Below are positions 1-12,400 of a DNA stretch of 64,000 nucleotides, one piece after another. Origin of the DNA: Brasenia schreberi (Eukaryota; Streptophyta; Magnoliopsida; Nymphaeales; Cabombaceae); contig JAYKKT010000076.1 of assembly GCA_036023115.1 (NCBI GenBank), positions 7,568,001 to 7,632,000 of the forward strand, read 5' to 3'. The notes beneath the pieces were generated by a model. That model did not search any database. It saw nothing but the letters and a program-made list of their open reading frames with translations, and was not told where the DNA came from. Each line of letters opens with the position of its first letter. Positions within the stretch are counted from its first letter, which is position 1. Made by a program: the position numbers and the translations under genes.

Positions 1-429
1 TTTGTTGTCAGCTCCGGTTTTGAGGCTTTTGGTTTTCGTTTGCGTGTCCGGGGTTGTTTGGCGAAAATTTAGGGCTTCTCAGAATTTGGGCTCTGAAGTT
101 AGAGATCTACGTTCTGCGATTCGCACTCTTTTGGTGATTGATGCGAATTTGGCGTCTTTGAGGTCGTTTGGTTTCGCTGCTGTGGGACTTTTGTTGGATA
201 TTAGGGTTTTGGGGTTTTGATTGTTGAGTGGTGGTGCTTGTTCGGAACCTTAGTTTTTGGTTCACTTATTTATTGTTTGTTAGGGTTTTGTTTTAGTGAA
301 GGGACATCGAGTCTTGTTGTTCTGAAGGAATTTGAGGTCCTCTGGGGTTGTTTTTGACCTGAGAATTCAAAGGAGTAGAATTCGTTTCTGAGTTTTTTGG
401 AGAATTTGAGTTCTGTTGTTCGGTAAGAA
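1..429 (+). other. 5' leader region of the HPM1-like gene
   Basis: This is the sequence upstream of the start codon at 430. It is T- and G-rich with repeated TTAGGGTTTTG-like runs, as plant 5' UTRs and leader introns often are. A 72-codon open frame at 2-220 has no recognisable domain and I do not call it a gene. No TATA box or transcription start can be placed, so the promoter is probably outside the window. Confidence 0.45.
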
Positions 430-3400
430 ATGCGCACACGGTCGATCCTCACCCAATGCTTGCCCTTCGGCTTGATCCCGAGCGACCGAGGAAGTCAGAG
501 CATTTCGGACGTCTCAGAGCGAGATAACACAATTCCTTCTCCTGCTGTCGAGGTTATCCCCTCAAAGGTAGATAATTTCTTCCGTGCCCAGCTCATTTTG
601 TGGGAATTTGTGGCCGTAATTAATTGTCTTCCTCGATTAGATGAAGTTCTATTGGACTTTTATTAGAATTGTAGCTATACGCTTTTGCAGTTACATTGTA
701 TTAGTTAGTAGTTGGAATTCTAAACTATGCTTTCTTTTGGACATGATAGATTACATATACTGTTCAAGTGCTAAATGCTACTCAAAGATTCACTTTGCTA
801 AACAGAAAAAGACGTCAAATGGCTTAACTGGGACTTTTGAAGGGATTCTGTCTCATTTCTCTCCCATCTAAACTCGGGAGAGAAGGGGGTGGGGATTTTG
901 CTGTTTTATAAGGAGCAAATCTTTTTCGGCCTTGGAAAGGACACGCCAGGATGATGATAGGATTGACTTTGGTGATCATGGTGGTGAGTGTGAAGGAGAA
1001 GGAGAAGGACAAGAAGAGGATTATTTAGTTGATGATCCAGATTTAATATTTGAGATCAACTTTCAAACAGTGTTTAAGTTACATAAAGTATATCATGCAA
1101 CTTTGGAGGTTTGAAATCTTGACTTGTTTGTTTTGCATTGAAATAAACCAACGGTTAGATTATCCTTGTTGGTTAGTTAATGTTTATTTGTTTGTTTATA
1201 TCATGATTAGTATTAGTCAAGGTAGTTTGTTAACTTATTAAGTTCGTGATATACTATTGTTTTGATACAACGCTAATACTTGCACACTTATTTTCATTCT
1301 TAACAATTATTTAGATTTTTTATTGACTTTCCCTGACGTTTTAAAATTTTCTGATTTTTAAAAAGTTTTTTTATAAATATATGATACGATAAGATATATG
1401 GGCCATATCGTATCATAACTGAAAATGATACACATTGTGATACAATACTTCCAACAGTGGCTATAGCTTTAGTATGATGCCCTTTCTTTGTTATAAGGTA
1501 GTTAAGAACTTAGGCTTCATGGTTGGAATAGTGTTGTTCGATGCGTATCGTATCGTAGTGTATCGTAATTTAATACTAAAAAATTAGTAAAAATCCAAAA
1601 AAATCAAGAAAAATATGAAAAATATAATAATTACAAAAAATTCATAGAATGCAAAGTTTAGTACATATTCATCATTCACCATTCAATAATTGAAAAAGAA
1701 TGATATATTTTGAAGAAAAAAATGAAATACATTTACATTTACATATTGTAATAAGGATAAACAACAACTACTAAGCCTTTTCCCATACTAGACGGGGTCA
1801 ACTACATGGATTCTTTGTATCCACAGAGCCCTATCATGTGTTGTGTTAGCAGTTAACTCAGAATAATCTAGATCATTCTTTATTGTTTCTTTCCAACACT
1901 TTTGTGGTCGTCCTCTACCTCTTTAATACTTTCCAAATTTAGTTTTCATACTTCTTACAGGTTCTTCTTTTGATATTCTTTTTATATGTCCAAACCATCT
2001 TAAACGATACATATTGTAATCAGGATCATCAACTAAAATCTTATCTTCCCCTTGCTGAAGATCCTCACCATCTTCTACTTCAAAATCAAAATCTTCATCT
2101 CCTTGATGATGGCGTTGCGCTCCTTTCAAATTAATCCATGCAATGTCTTCGGTTAGGAGTGCATTTTCTTCGTTATCTTTCATAATCCACTCCTTTAATA
2201 TATCAAAATTATTCAAACTTATTGGATCAAATTTATTTTCTTCTCTATTTAACTTTTTAAAATTTTAATTGCCTAAAAGAAAGAAAGATAAGTAATTAGT
2301 AAATAACATTAACAATTTAAGTCAAAGAAAATATTGAATTGAATCTTTAAGTAGTAAGTAATACAAGATTACCTTTGTCGAAGCCGCATGTTGCAACAGA
2401 TGAAAACTAAGTCATTAAGCCGCTTATGTTCCAACCTGTTGCGCTTTTTTGTGTGGGTGTGTTGAAAGACACTCTAATTTCTTTCACAACCCGTTACACT
2501 AGAGGTTTGACTCAGAACTCTTACTGCAAAATCTCTAAGGTTTGGAAGTGATTGTCCAAATCTATTCCACCAAACATATGTAGAAAAAGACAAACATTAG
2601 GGACTTAATCCATGATAAATATAAAATTTAAGAAACTTAAATACGAAGATAAACAATTTATGGGTGCATATTAGTGTGGTTGCGGATTGCTACAGATAAA
2701 CCCATCAAATGAAGAACATTATCATAAATCTCCATTTCTCGATATATAACATCAACTCTACTCTCATCAGGGACTAATTTATCTATACAATCAATGATGC
2801 TTCGATTAACCTCAACGTTCCTTTTAAAGTTTGCTGAGTACCTGAATGCTTGGTTTAGGTAATATGCTACTGTATGAATAGGCTGATGCAATTGTTTGTT
2901 TCATTTATTATCTATAATATTTCACACGAGCACATAATCCCTCTTTCTTTTATTAAAATTACTTCTAATGGCTTCTTTTGCCCTATCCATGGCTTAATAA
3001 AGATAGCCCATAGATGGTTTCTCCTCGTTATGAGTCAATCTCAAACCTTCACTAAAAGATATATAGTTCTTAATAGTCTAACACATGCATTCCAAAATGT
3101 ACTCCGTAAGACTGTCTCGAAAATCTCATTTAACTTTATGTTTCTTCTATTTTAAGGCAACTCTGCAAATTATTGTCACTCATCTAGAAAAAATATTCTC
3201 TTCAATGCTTGTTTTTGTCTCACAATGCTCTGTATAGATAAGAAATTAGTTGCAAACCAAGTTGCAACTTTATGAATAAGCTTTGCACCATCTGTATATC
3301 TTCTCATCATGCATAATACAAAGGCATGATTGTAAATAAATTTGGTGATATCTTGGCAACACTCAGTTGCTACCTTTATCTCATCCATCTCACTAATATC

Positions 3401-6400
3401 CTCAAGGATAAGATCTAAATAATGGGTTGCACATGATGTCTAATAGAAAGTACCATAAGTATATGCTAACTCCTTTCCATCTGCTTGATAGTTAGTTGCA
3501 TTATTTGTAATCAATTGGACTACATTCTCTAGCCCAACCTCGCATATCACCTTATCAAACTCTTGCTTTAGGATCTCTGCAGTGTGCCTCTCTTCTGACA
3601 TGTCTAGAGATCTAAAAAACATAAGTACTTTAGGATAGTAGACAAGAAAGTTTAACAAAGTCCTTACTTGCCTCTTTGTCCATCCATCTGTTATAATAGT
3701 GCATCCTGTATCCTTCCATAACTATCTCAAAGTGGAACAATATTCTTGGTCTTCAAGAACAATCTTATCTAATAGCTAACTTCTGATAAGAGGGCATCTT
3801 GTATCCTTACCAATATTAGCAATTGCATCTACCATTTCTTGAAAATGAAAACTATTTGTTGCATTAAATGAAATATATGTATCATAAAACCATTTGCTCA
3901 CTACAAGGTCTTCCTGCTCATGCAATTTTTCTGAAGCTATAGCAACATGAATTCTAAGTTGAGCACCATGTATAGTGGTAAGAGTATGCCAAAAGAAACT
4001 CTTTTTCTACTCTTTCCCCTTTTACCACTTTTACTTAAAATCTTCAACAATCCCCTTTCTCCTGGTTAATGGTCGATAACTACTACCGCCAACCTCTGTT
4101 CTACTATCAACCATTAAAATAGGATCCTCCTCCTCCTTAAACATCTCTAAATCATCGTTCTGTTGTCTCCTCTTATGTATGCTCTCAATCATATGCAAAC
4201 ATTACCATTTAATGACTTCTGGAAAATTTCTAACTCTACCCGTGCAAGAAGCAATTTCTTTCCTAGTCCCTCCTAAGTGGTGTTTCAACTGTGAAATTCC
4301 ACCACTAACCACCTTCTAATAAAACAAATATTTGATCTTCAATCTGTTTTCCTTAACTGCTGTATCCCACTGCCATACCGGATCATCAAACCGAGATTGA
4401 GAGTTCAACATTTCAATTCAATAAAAAACCTAAAAATAAAAGGACTTCATAAATCCCCAATCTTCACTTAACACTCAAACAAAGTATCTCTCATTTCATG
4501 AATATAATAAAAATCATATCCACACACTTCATAACTTTATATTTTGTCATTCAAAAATAGAAAAACTCAAATAACACTAAAAAACAACAAATACAAAGAA
4601 AAATTTCTAAAAAACGCAAAAGTTATACCACAATCTGAGTTGGGAGCCTTGCACGAACACTGTACACCACTTTTTTTTTGCCTTAAACACCAAGGAGGGG
4701 AAGAGCCACCGGAAGAAGCATTGGGGAGATGTAAACATACGTCAAAAACTCACAAAACTGCACATTTTTGTTAAAGGGTTCTTGGCCGTATCGCACGATA
4801 CGGCATGATACTCTTATGCGATATTACATACTTACGTATCACACAATACGGTGCGATACTGATAACAATGGGTTGGAACCGTATACCTTATAAAAGAGGC
4901 ATTGCACCATAGCTCAAGGCAACTAATGTGCTGAAAATGTTATAGATGCATGTGCTTCATACGGTAAAAGCATATGCTTTCCTGTGAGATGTGTGCTTCA
5001 CTTGCAAGATAGGACCATATGATAAATTAAGAGAGTGAAAGGAAACAGATCGGCCCTTTCTGTCTTTGTTTGCTTTTCCAAATGGTAAGAAATACAAAGA
5101 AAGAGAAAGTTTGAAAGCCAACAAAGGGACACATGTAAATATTTGTCAATGAACGAAGGTTGATGTTGCACGAATCAAGATCACCAAGTTGCCAAGAGTC
5201 AAATGGCATTCAATCCCGAATGCTGATCTTCAAGAATAACAAACAAGAGCGGAAGCGCATACAAGACAAGTAAAAAAGCAGTGCTAGACTGCATACTTTA
5301 TTGATTATTGAATGACCTATTTATAGGCATTACACACATGAAAAAATGAGAGCAAAATGAAGGTGAAGGGAGGCTAGCCGTTGGGGGACTCCCAACGGCT
5401 ATTAGCCGTTGGGGTCCCCAACGGTCTGACCAGGGCCATGGTGGCCCTGATCATCTTCCATTATGGTGGCACGGGCCCTAACTCCTATTACATTAACACC
5501 CCCCCTCAAACTTATGGGATATACAACGGAAGTTTGTCCAACATAAATCAAATACAACTCAATTTTCAACGAACTTGTTACAAAAATTTCTATAAAATTA
5601 GTATCCAAGTTGTCACAGCGTCCTTTGAAACAACTCCAAACCATCTTTCCATAATCAATGTGTCAACTATCTTGCATGAAAATCAATGAAGTATCAATAC
5701 ATATATTTGCTTAATCTTAATGAAATCGCAAAGAGCCAAAGACAATGTACAATATCTAATCCAAAGGGTAAACCAAAAATTGAGTGAAATAAGTTCATGA
5801 AGTTGATTTTATCAAGATAACTCATTTGAAAGAAAACATTGATATCATTCAAATAGGATTGTCTACTAGATTCATAAATCACGTAAGGGGACCTTGGTAT
5901 ATCAAACAAGCATTTTAAAGTTATGCTCAAAACCCAAGTTTTAAGGACAAACTTAAACCCAAACAAGTTTTTTAAGGCAAAGCTCAAAACCTTCAAATCA
6001 AACAAGCTCTTTAAGGTTGAGCTCAAAACCCGCCAAGTCAAACAAGCTTTTTAAGATTAAGCTCAAAACCCATCAAGTCAAACAAGCTTTTTAAGGTTAA
6101 GCTCAAAACCCGCCAAGTCAAACAAGCTTTTTAAGGTTAAGCTCAAAACCCACGAAGTCAAATAAGCTTTTTAAGGTTAAGCTCAAAACCCGCCAAGTCA
6201 AACAAGGCTAAGCTCAAACCCGAGTTTTGAGGAAACCACTAAAATGTTCCAATAATCAAACTAAACCCATATTTCTCATCAATAAGTCCATCTAAAACAC
6301 ATAGAGCTTAATATTTTTAAATCAAGGATAAGAAAAAGTGGTTCTCACAAAAACAAACTGATATTATTGGAATATTGCATATCCCGACCACAAGACAAAT

Positions 6401-9400
6401 CAAACCTAAGGAATTCTGAAAGCAACCACCATAACAAAGAGTGCAAGCACTAGCCGAATTTTTAAATTCACATGGCGAACAAAGAATGACAGTTGATATC
6501 GTGATAAGTAAACAAGTCAAACAAGGCCACATATGGAGAATCAATTTAAGTACTCAATCTTTATTAAACCAATTTTCAAGGACAAAAGGGCAAAGCTATT
6601 TCAACCCTTACAAGTCACTCAAATGCCAAAACCCAAACGAAACTACATAAGAGAAACCAAGGAGAGATACCAAAAAACACACCAACAAACAAACAGTCGT
6701 AACCAATAAAGGACAATTAGCACTAAAAAATACAGAGATTTCTTCAAAAATCCAAATTATTTAATGACCATTTCAAAAACATGCCTCAAGAAATCTTAAG
6801 TTATCATATTTGCACCGAAACAACATAGGGTTTTTCAAAGAAAGGGGAGATAAACTAATAAACCATCCTTAATCCAAAAATAGATCGCATAATGTTCTTA
6901 TAACAACCATGAACTAAGAAACCAAGTAACAATCACTATTAAGATTCATAGCAAAAGAAAGCAAATTTCTACATAAGACTATTGTTCATGGACAAACAAA
7001 ATGAGAAGATTTGAGAAATGAAGCAATGCAACGCGAATGAACTAATCTATCGTTTTCTTCAAACTCATTAAGGGCAAGATATGGATCAATAACAAAGGAC
7101 AATGATAAAATACTATATATATATTTTGAAAAACGAGGATGTCAAAAATATTATTACTATCTCATGTCTTTCATAAACAACAACTAAGTTTTCAAATGTT
7201 TCGAACATATCAACCATAGCCACAAATTTACTTTAGTCAGAATTGTTTGTTAAAAACAAAAGTTCAATTTCAAAAACACAAGCATATATACAAGAAAACT
7301 ATAATCATATATTTCTAAGGAAGTTATATTTTAAACACATTGTTATATTTCCAAGAAATTCCAAAATTCCCACGAAAACAACGTAATCAATTGAGGACTT
7401 CATTATTTTTCTTCAATTTTCCAAAATAAACATATTTTCTAAAGTTACCTTGAACTTTAAAATGTCAAAAACCAAGAATCGCAGAATTTTCAAAGTTAGC
7501 ACGCTTCTCAATGCACCCGATTTCTTCAATCCGAGGCTATGATACCATATTAATATATGTCAATGAACGAAGGTTGATGTTGTACGAATCAAGATCACCA
7601 AGTCGCCAAAAGTCAAATGGCATTCAATCTCGAATGCCGATCTTCAAGAATAACAAAAAGAGCGGAAGCGCATACAAGACAAATAAAAAAGCAGTGTTAG
7701 ACTGCATACTTTATTGATTATTGAATGACCTATTTATAGGCATTACACACATGAAAAAATGAGAGCAAAATGAAGGTGAAGGGCCAGCACTAGCCGTTGG
7801 GGTCCCCACCAGGGCCATGGTGGCCCTGGTCATCTTCCATTATGGTGGCACGGGCCCTAAAGGCCCGTGCTCCTATTACATTAACAACACATTGTTTTCT
7901 TTAATGAGGGTTAAAAGATGATAAAGTGTCCTTGAAATATTTTACTTTACTTCTCTTTTCTTGAAAGTTTTACCCTTTTGTGGATATGGATGCTGGACTA
8001 AGCTGGTTGACACTCCAAGATTGGCCTTTGTAGTTCAGTTGGCACTAATAATTTTTCAGGTATGAATTAAGAAATGAGAGAATAAACATGCACATACTCT
8101 TGACAACAGTAATTCTTGATGTGATTATCAATGTATAAACCCTCAGCTAGAAGTGATGCAAGAAAGCTGATCAGGGACTAAATACTATACCTAAGTTTCA
8201 GATAATTTTAAGCGTCCATTTATGAAGTTAACTTTTCTCATTGGCACTGCAGAATCTTTAGGTGATAAGATCAGTGTTGTTTGACGCGTATCATATTGTA
8301 TCGTTTTGGTCCATGATACGGGCGTATTGTATCATATCGTACTTTAATATTAAAAAAATACTAGAAATCTAAAAAAATTCTAAAAAAATAAGAAAAAATT
8401 GATAATTACAAAGAATACATATAATGCAAAGTTTAGTACATAATGATCATTCACCATTGAACAATTGAAAACAAAATACATATTTTAAAGCAAACAATGA
8501 AATACATTTCTGCATATTGTAATCAGGATCATCAACTAAATAATCTTCATCTTCTCCTTGCTGAAGATCCTCGCCATCTTCTGCTTCAAAATGAAAATCT
8601 TCATCTCCTTCATAATGTTGTTGCGCTCCTTCCAAATTAATCCATGCAATGTCTTCTTCAGTTAGGAGGGCATTTTCTTCGTTATCTTCCATAATCTAGT
8701 CTTCTAATATATCAAAATTATTCAAATTTATTTGATTAAATTGACTTTCTTCTCTATTTATCTTTTTTAATTGCCTACAAAAAAAAGGATAAGTAATTAG
8801 TAAATAACATTAACAATTGAAGTCAAACAATATATTGAATTAAATCTTTAATTACTAAACTACTAACTAATACAAGATTACCTTTCGCGAAGCCGCATGT
8901 TACAACGGATGAAAACTAAGTCATTCAACCGCTTATGTTCCAACCTGTTTCGCTTTTTTGTATGGATGTGTTCAAAGACACTCCAATTCCTTTCACAACC
9001 CATTGCACTACATGTTTGGCTCATAACTCTTACTGCAAAATCTCTAAGGTTTGGGCAATCACTTCCAAACCTATTCCACCAAACATCTGTAGAAAAAGGC
9101 AAACATTAGAGACTTCATCAACAATAATATAAGATTTAAGAAACTGAAATACGAAGATAAACAATTTACCTAGGCGCATATTAGTGCGGTTGCGAATTGG
9201 TACAAGCAAACTCATTAAGTGAAGTGTATTATCATAGATCTCTATCTCTCGATGTATAGAATTTGCTCTGCTCTCATAAGGGACTAATCTATCTATACCA
9301 TCAATGATGTCTCGATTAACCTCATCGTCCTTTTTGAAGCTTACTGAGTACCTGAATGTTGGGTTTAGATAATATGTTGTTGCATGAATAGGTTGATGCA

Positions 9401-12400
9401 ATTGTTTGTTCCATCTATTATCTATAATTTTTCATAGGGCACATACAACAACAACAACTAAGCCTTTTCCCATACTAGACGGGGTCGGCTACATGGATTC
9501 TTTGTTTCCACAGATCTCTATCGTGTGCCATGTTAGCAGTTAACTCCCAATAAGCTAGATCATTCTTTATTGTTTCTTTCCAACACTTTTGTGGTCGTCC
9601 TCTACCTCTTTTAATACTTTCCAAATTTAGGTTTTCTAACCTTCTTACAGGTTCTTCTTTTGATCTTCTTTCTATATGTCCAAACCATCTTAAACGAGTT
9701 CTCTCATTTTATCCTCTATTGGTGCCACTCCTAATTTGTTTCTAATAACCTCATTATGTATACGGTCTTTTCTTGTATAACCACTCATCCATCTCAACAT
9801 CTTCATTTCTGTCACAGACATCTTTTGTACATGTTGATGATTAACTGCCCAACACTCAGAACCATAAAACATGGCAGGCCTAACTGCTGCTCTATAATAT
9901 TATTTACCTTTTAATTTTAATGGTATCTTCTTATCACAAAGAATACCTGATGCTCCTCTCCATTTTAACCAACCAGCATTAATTCTATGTGTAACATCTC
10001 CATCAATTCTTCCATCACTTTGAAAAATTGACCCTAGGTATTTAAAACTTTCCTTTTGGGGAATGCAATGTGTGCCAATTTTAATTTCTATGTCCTCTGA
10101 AGTAGCCAAATGATCAAACTTACATTCCATATATTCTGTCTTTGTTCTACTAAGTCGGAGGCCTTTGTTTTCTAATGTTTCTCTCCATAGTTCTAATTTT
10201 CTATTAACTTTTTCCTTAGACTCCTCCACTAATACAATGTCATCTGCAAATAACATACACCAAGGTACTTCATCTTGAATATGTTTTGTTAACTCATCCA
10301 TCACCATTATAAATAAGTATGGACTTAAAGTTGATCCTTGATGTAACCCAATATTAACTTCAAAGAAGTCTGTCGTTCCTTCATGAGTCCTCACACATGT
10401 TTTTGCACCATCATACATGTCTCTTATAAGGTTAATATATGTCAATGGGATACCTCTTTTTTCCAAAGTTCTCCAAAGAACCTCCCTCGGTACCCTATCA
10501 TAAGCTTTTTCTAGATCAATAAATATCATGTGAAGGTCTTTCTTTTTTGCTCTAAAATGTTCCATAAGACGTCTCAAAAGGTGAATCGCTTCAATAGTAG
10601 ATCTACCTGGCATAAATCCAAATTGGTTCTCTGTTGTACTTGATACTTGTCTTAACCTACGTTCAATAATTCTTTCCCATAATTTCATAGTATGACTCAT
10701 TAACTTGATACCTCGATAATTCGCACAATTTTGAATGTCTCCCTTGTTCTTATATACGGGTATAAGTGTACTTGCTCTCCATTCCTCGGGCATCTTTTGG
10801 TTTTTCCATATTTCATTAAATAGTCTTGTGAGCCAAGTGATTCCTATTTCTCCTAGTATTTTCCAAACTTCTATAGAAATATTATCTGGTCCTACCGATT
10901 TACCACTCTTCATATGTTTAAGAGCCTCTTTGACTTCATTCTTTTGAATACGTCGGTAGAAATTGTGGTTTATATACTTTTCTGACTTGGCTAAATCTCC
11001 TAAACTAATACTAACATCTTTATTTTCATTAAAAAGATTATAAAAATAGTTTTTCCATCTATTTCTTATATCATCATTTGCCACTAGAATTTTTTCATCC
11101 TCGTCTTTTATGCATCTAACATAATTAAGATCTTTAGTTTTCTTATCTCTAGCCCTAGCTATCCTAAACATGTCTCTTTCACCCTCTTTTGAGTTGAGTT
11201 TTTTATATAAGTCCTCCCAAATCTTAGCTTTTGCTTCACTAACGGCCTTTTTTGCTTCCTTCTTTGCTTTCTTATAAGCTTCTAAAGTTTCACTAGTTTT
11301 CTTAGCATAATGTAATTTGTAACATGCCCTCTTTGCCTTGATTTTGTTTTGTACTACTTCACTCCACCACCAAGCTTCTTTTTGTGCCGGTACACCTCCC
11401 TTAGATACCCCTAACACATCTTTCGCCACTTTCCTAATATGTATAGCCATATTGTTCCACATATCAGAGGGTGTGCCAACATAATTCCAAACATCTCCTT
11501 GAAGGACTTTTTGTTTAAATATATCTTCTTTCTCACTTTTGAGGTTCCACCATTTAGTCCGAATAGCTCGATGCACTCTTTTCTTCTTTGTCCATTTTTT
11601 TATTTGTAAATCCATAACTAAAAGTCGATGTTGGGTGGTTAAGCTTTCTCTTGGAATTACCTTACAATCTTTACAACACACTCTATCTTTTTTTCTACAA
11701 ATAAAGTAATCAATTTGTGTTTGTGATAAGCCACTCTTATAAGTAATTAAATGTTCATCTCGTTTTTTGAAGATTGTATTGACTATAAAGAGATCAAATG
11801 ACATAGCAAAATTTAAAATCTCCCTACCTTCCTCGTTTATATCCCCATAACCAAAGTTTCCATGAATCCCTTGATATCCTAATGCCTCTTTACCGACATG
11901 TCCATTTAAATCTCCTCCTAAACAAATCATCTCCCTTTGTGGAATCTTTTGAAACACCTTATCTAACTCTTCCCAAAAAAACTGTCTTTATACTATCTTC
12001 TAGTCCTACTTGGGGTGCGTAAGCACAAACTATATTCAAAACCTCTACTCCTAACACTAATTTCAATGTCATGATTCGGTCACCATATCGTTGTATGTCT
12101 ACTACACTCTCCTTTAAATCTTTATTTATGATAATACCAACTCCGTTTCGGGCCTTTTCTTTACCTGAGTACCATAATTTAAAACCTGTATCCTCTATCT
12201 CCTTTGCTTTTTCTCCAACCCATTTTCTCTTGTAAACATAGAATATGAATCTTTCTCCGAATCATAGTATCTACCACCTCCATTAGCTTACCCGATAATG
12301 TTCCGATATTCCAAGAACCAATACGAATCTTATTATCTAGGACTAGCTTCCTTACCCCCCGCATCCGTCCATAATCAAAATGCGGAGACCCTCTCTGAAA

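Larger units (their letters stand above)
5134..7886 (-). mobile_element. Non-autonomous LTR retrotransposon (TRIM/LARD-like), minus orientation
   Basis: Two direct repeats of about 340-365 bp (5134-5498, 7548-7886) enclose about 2.05 kb with no recognisable gag or pol. A 5-bp target duplication ACACA flanks it (5129-5133, 7887-7891). On the minus strand the primer-binding site TGGTATCATAGCC (7535-7547), complementary to initiator tRNA-Met, directly abuts the upper LTR. A G-rich polypurine tract (5499-5509) abuts the lower LTR, which fixes the orientation. The internal part carries a 40-bp minisatellite (about 5902-6225). With no coding capacity it must have been mobilised in trans. Confidence 0.85.

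Noticed and set aside
2..220. 72-codon open frame at the window start
   Set aside because: It lies in the T/G-rich leader upstream of HPM1, has no domain, and starts at the window edge; more likely 5' UTR or leader intron.
10735..10947. Plus-strand open frame opposite the RTE reverse transcriptase (also 60529-60741)
   Set aside because: It is the antisense shadow of a conserved coding block, present in both RTE copies for that reason.
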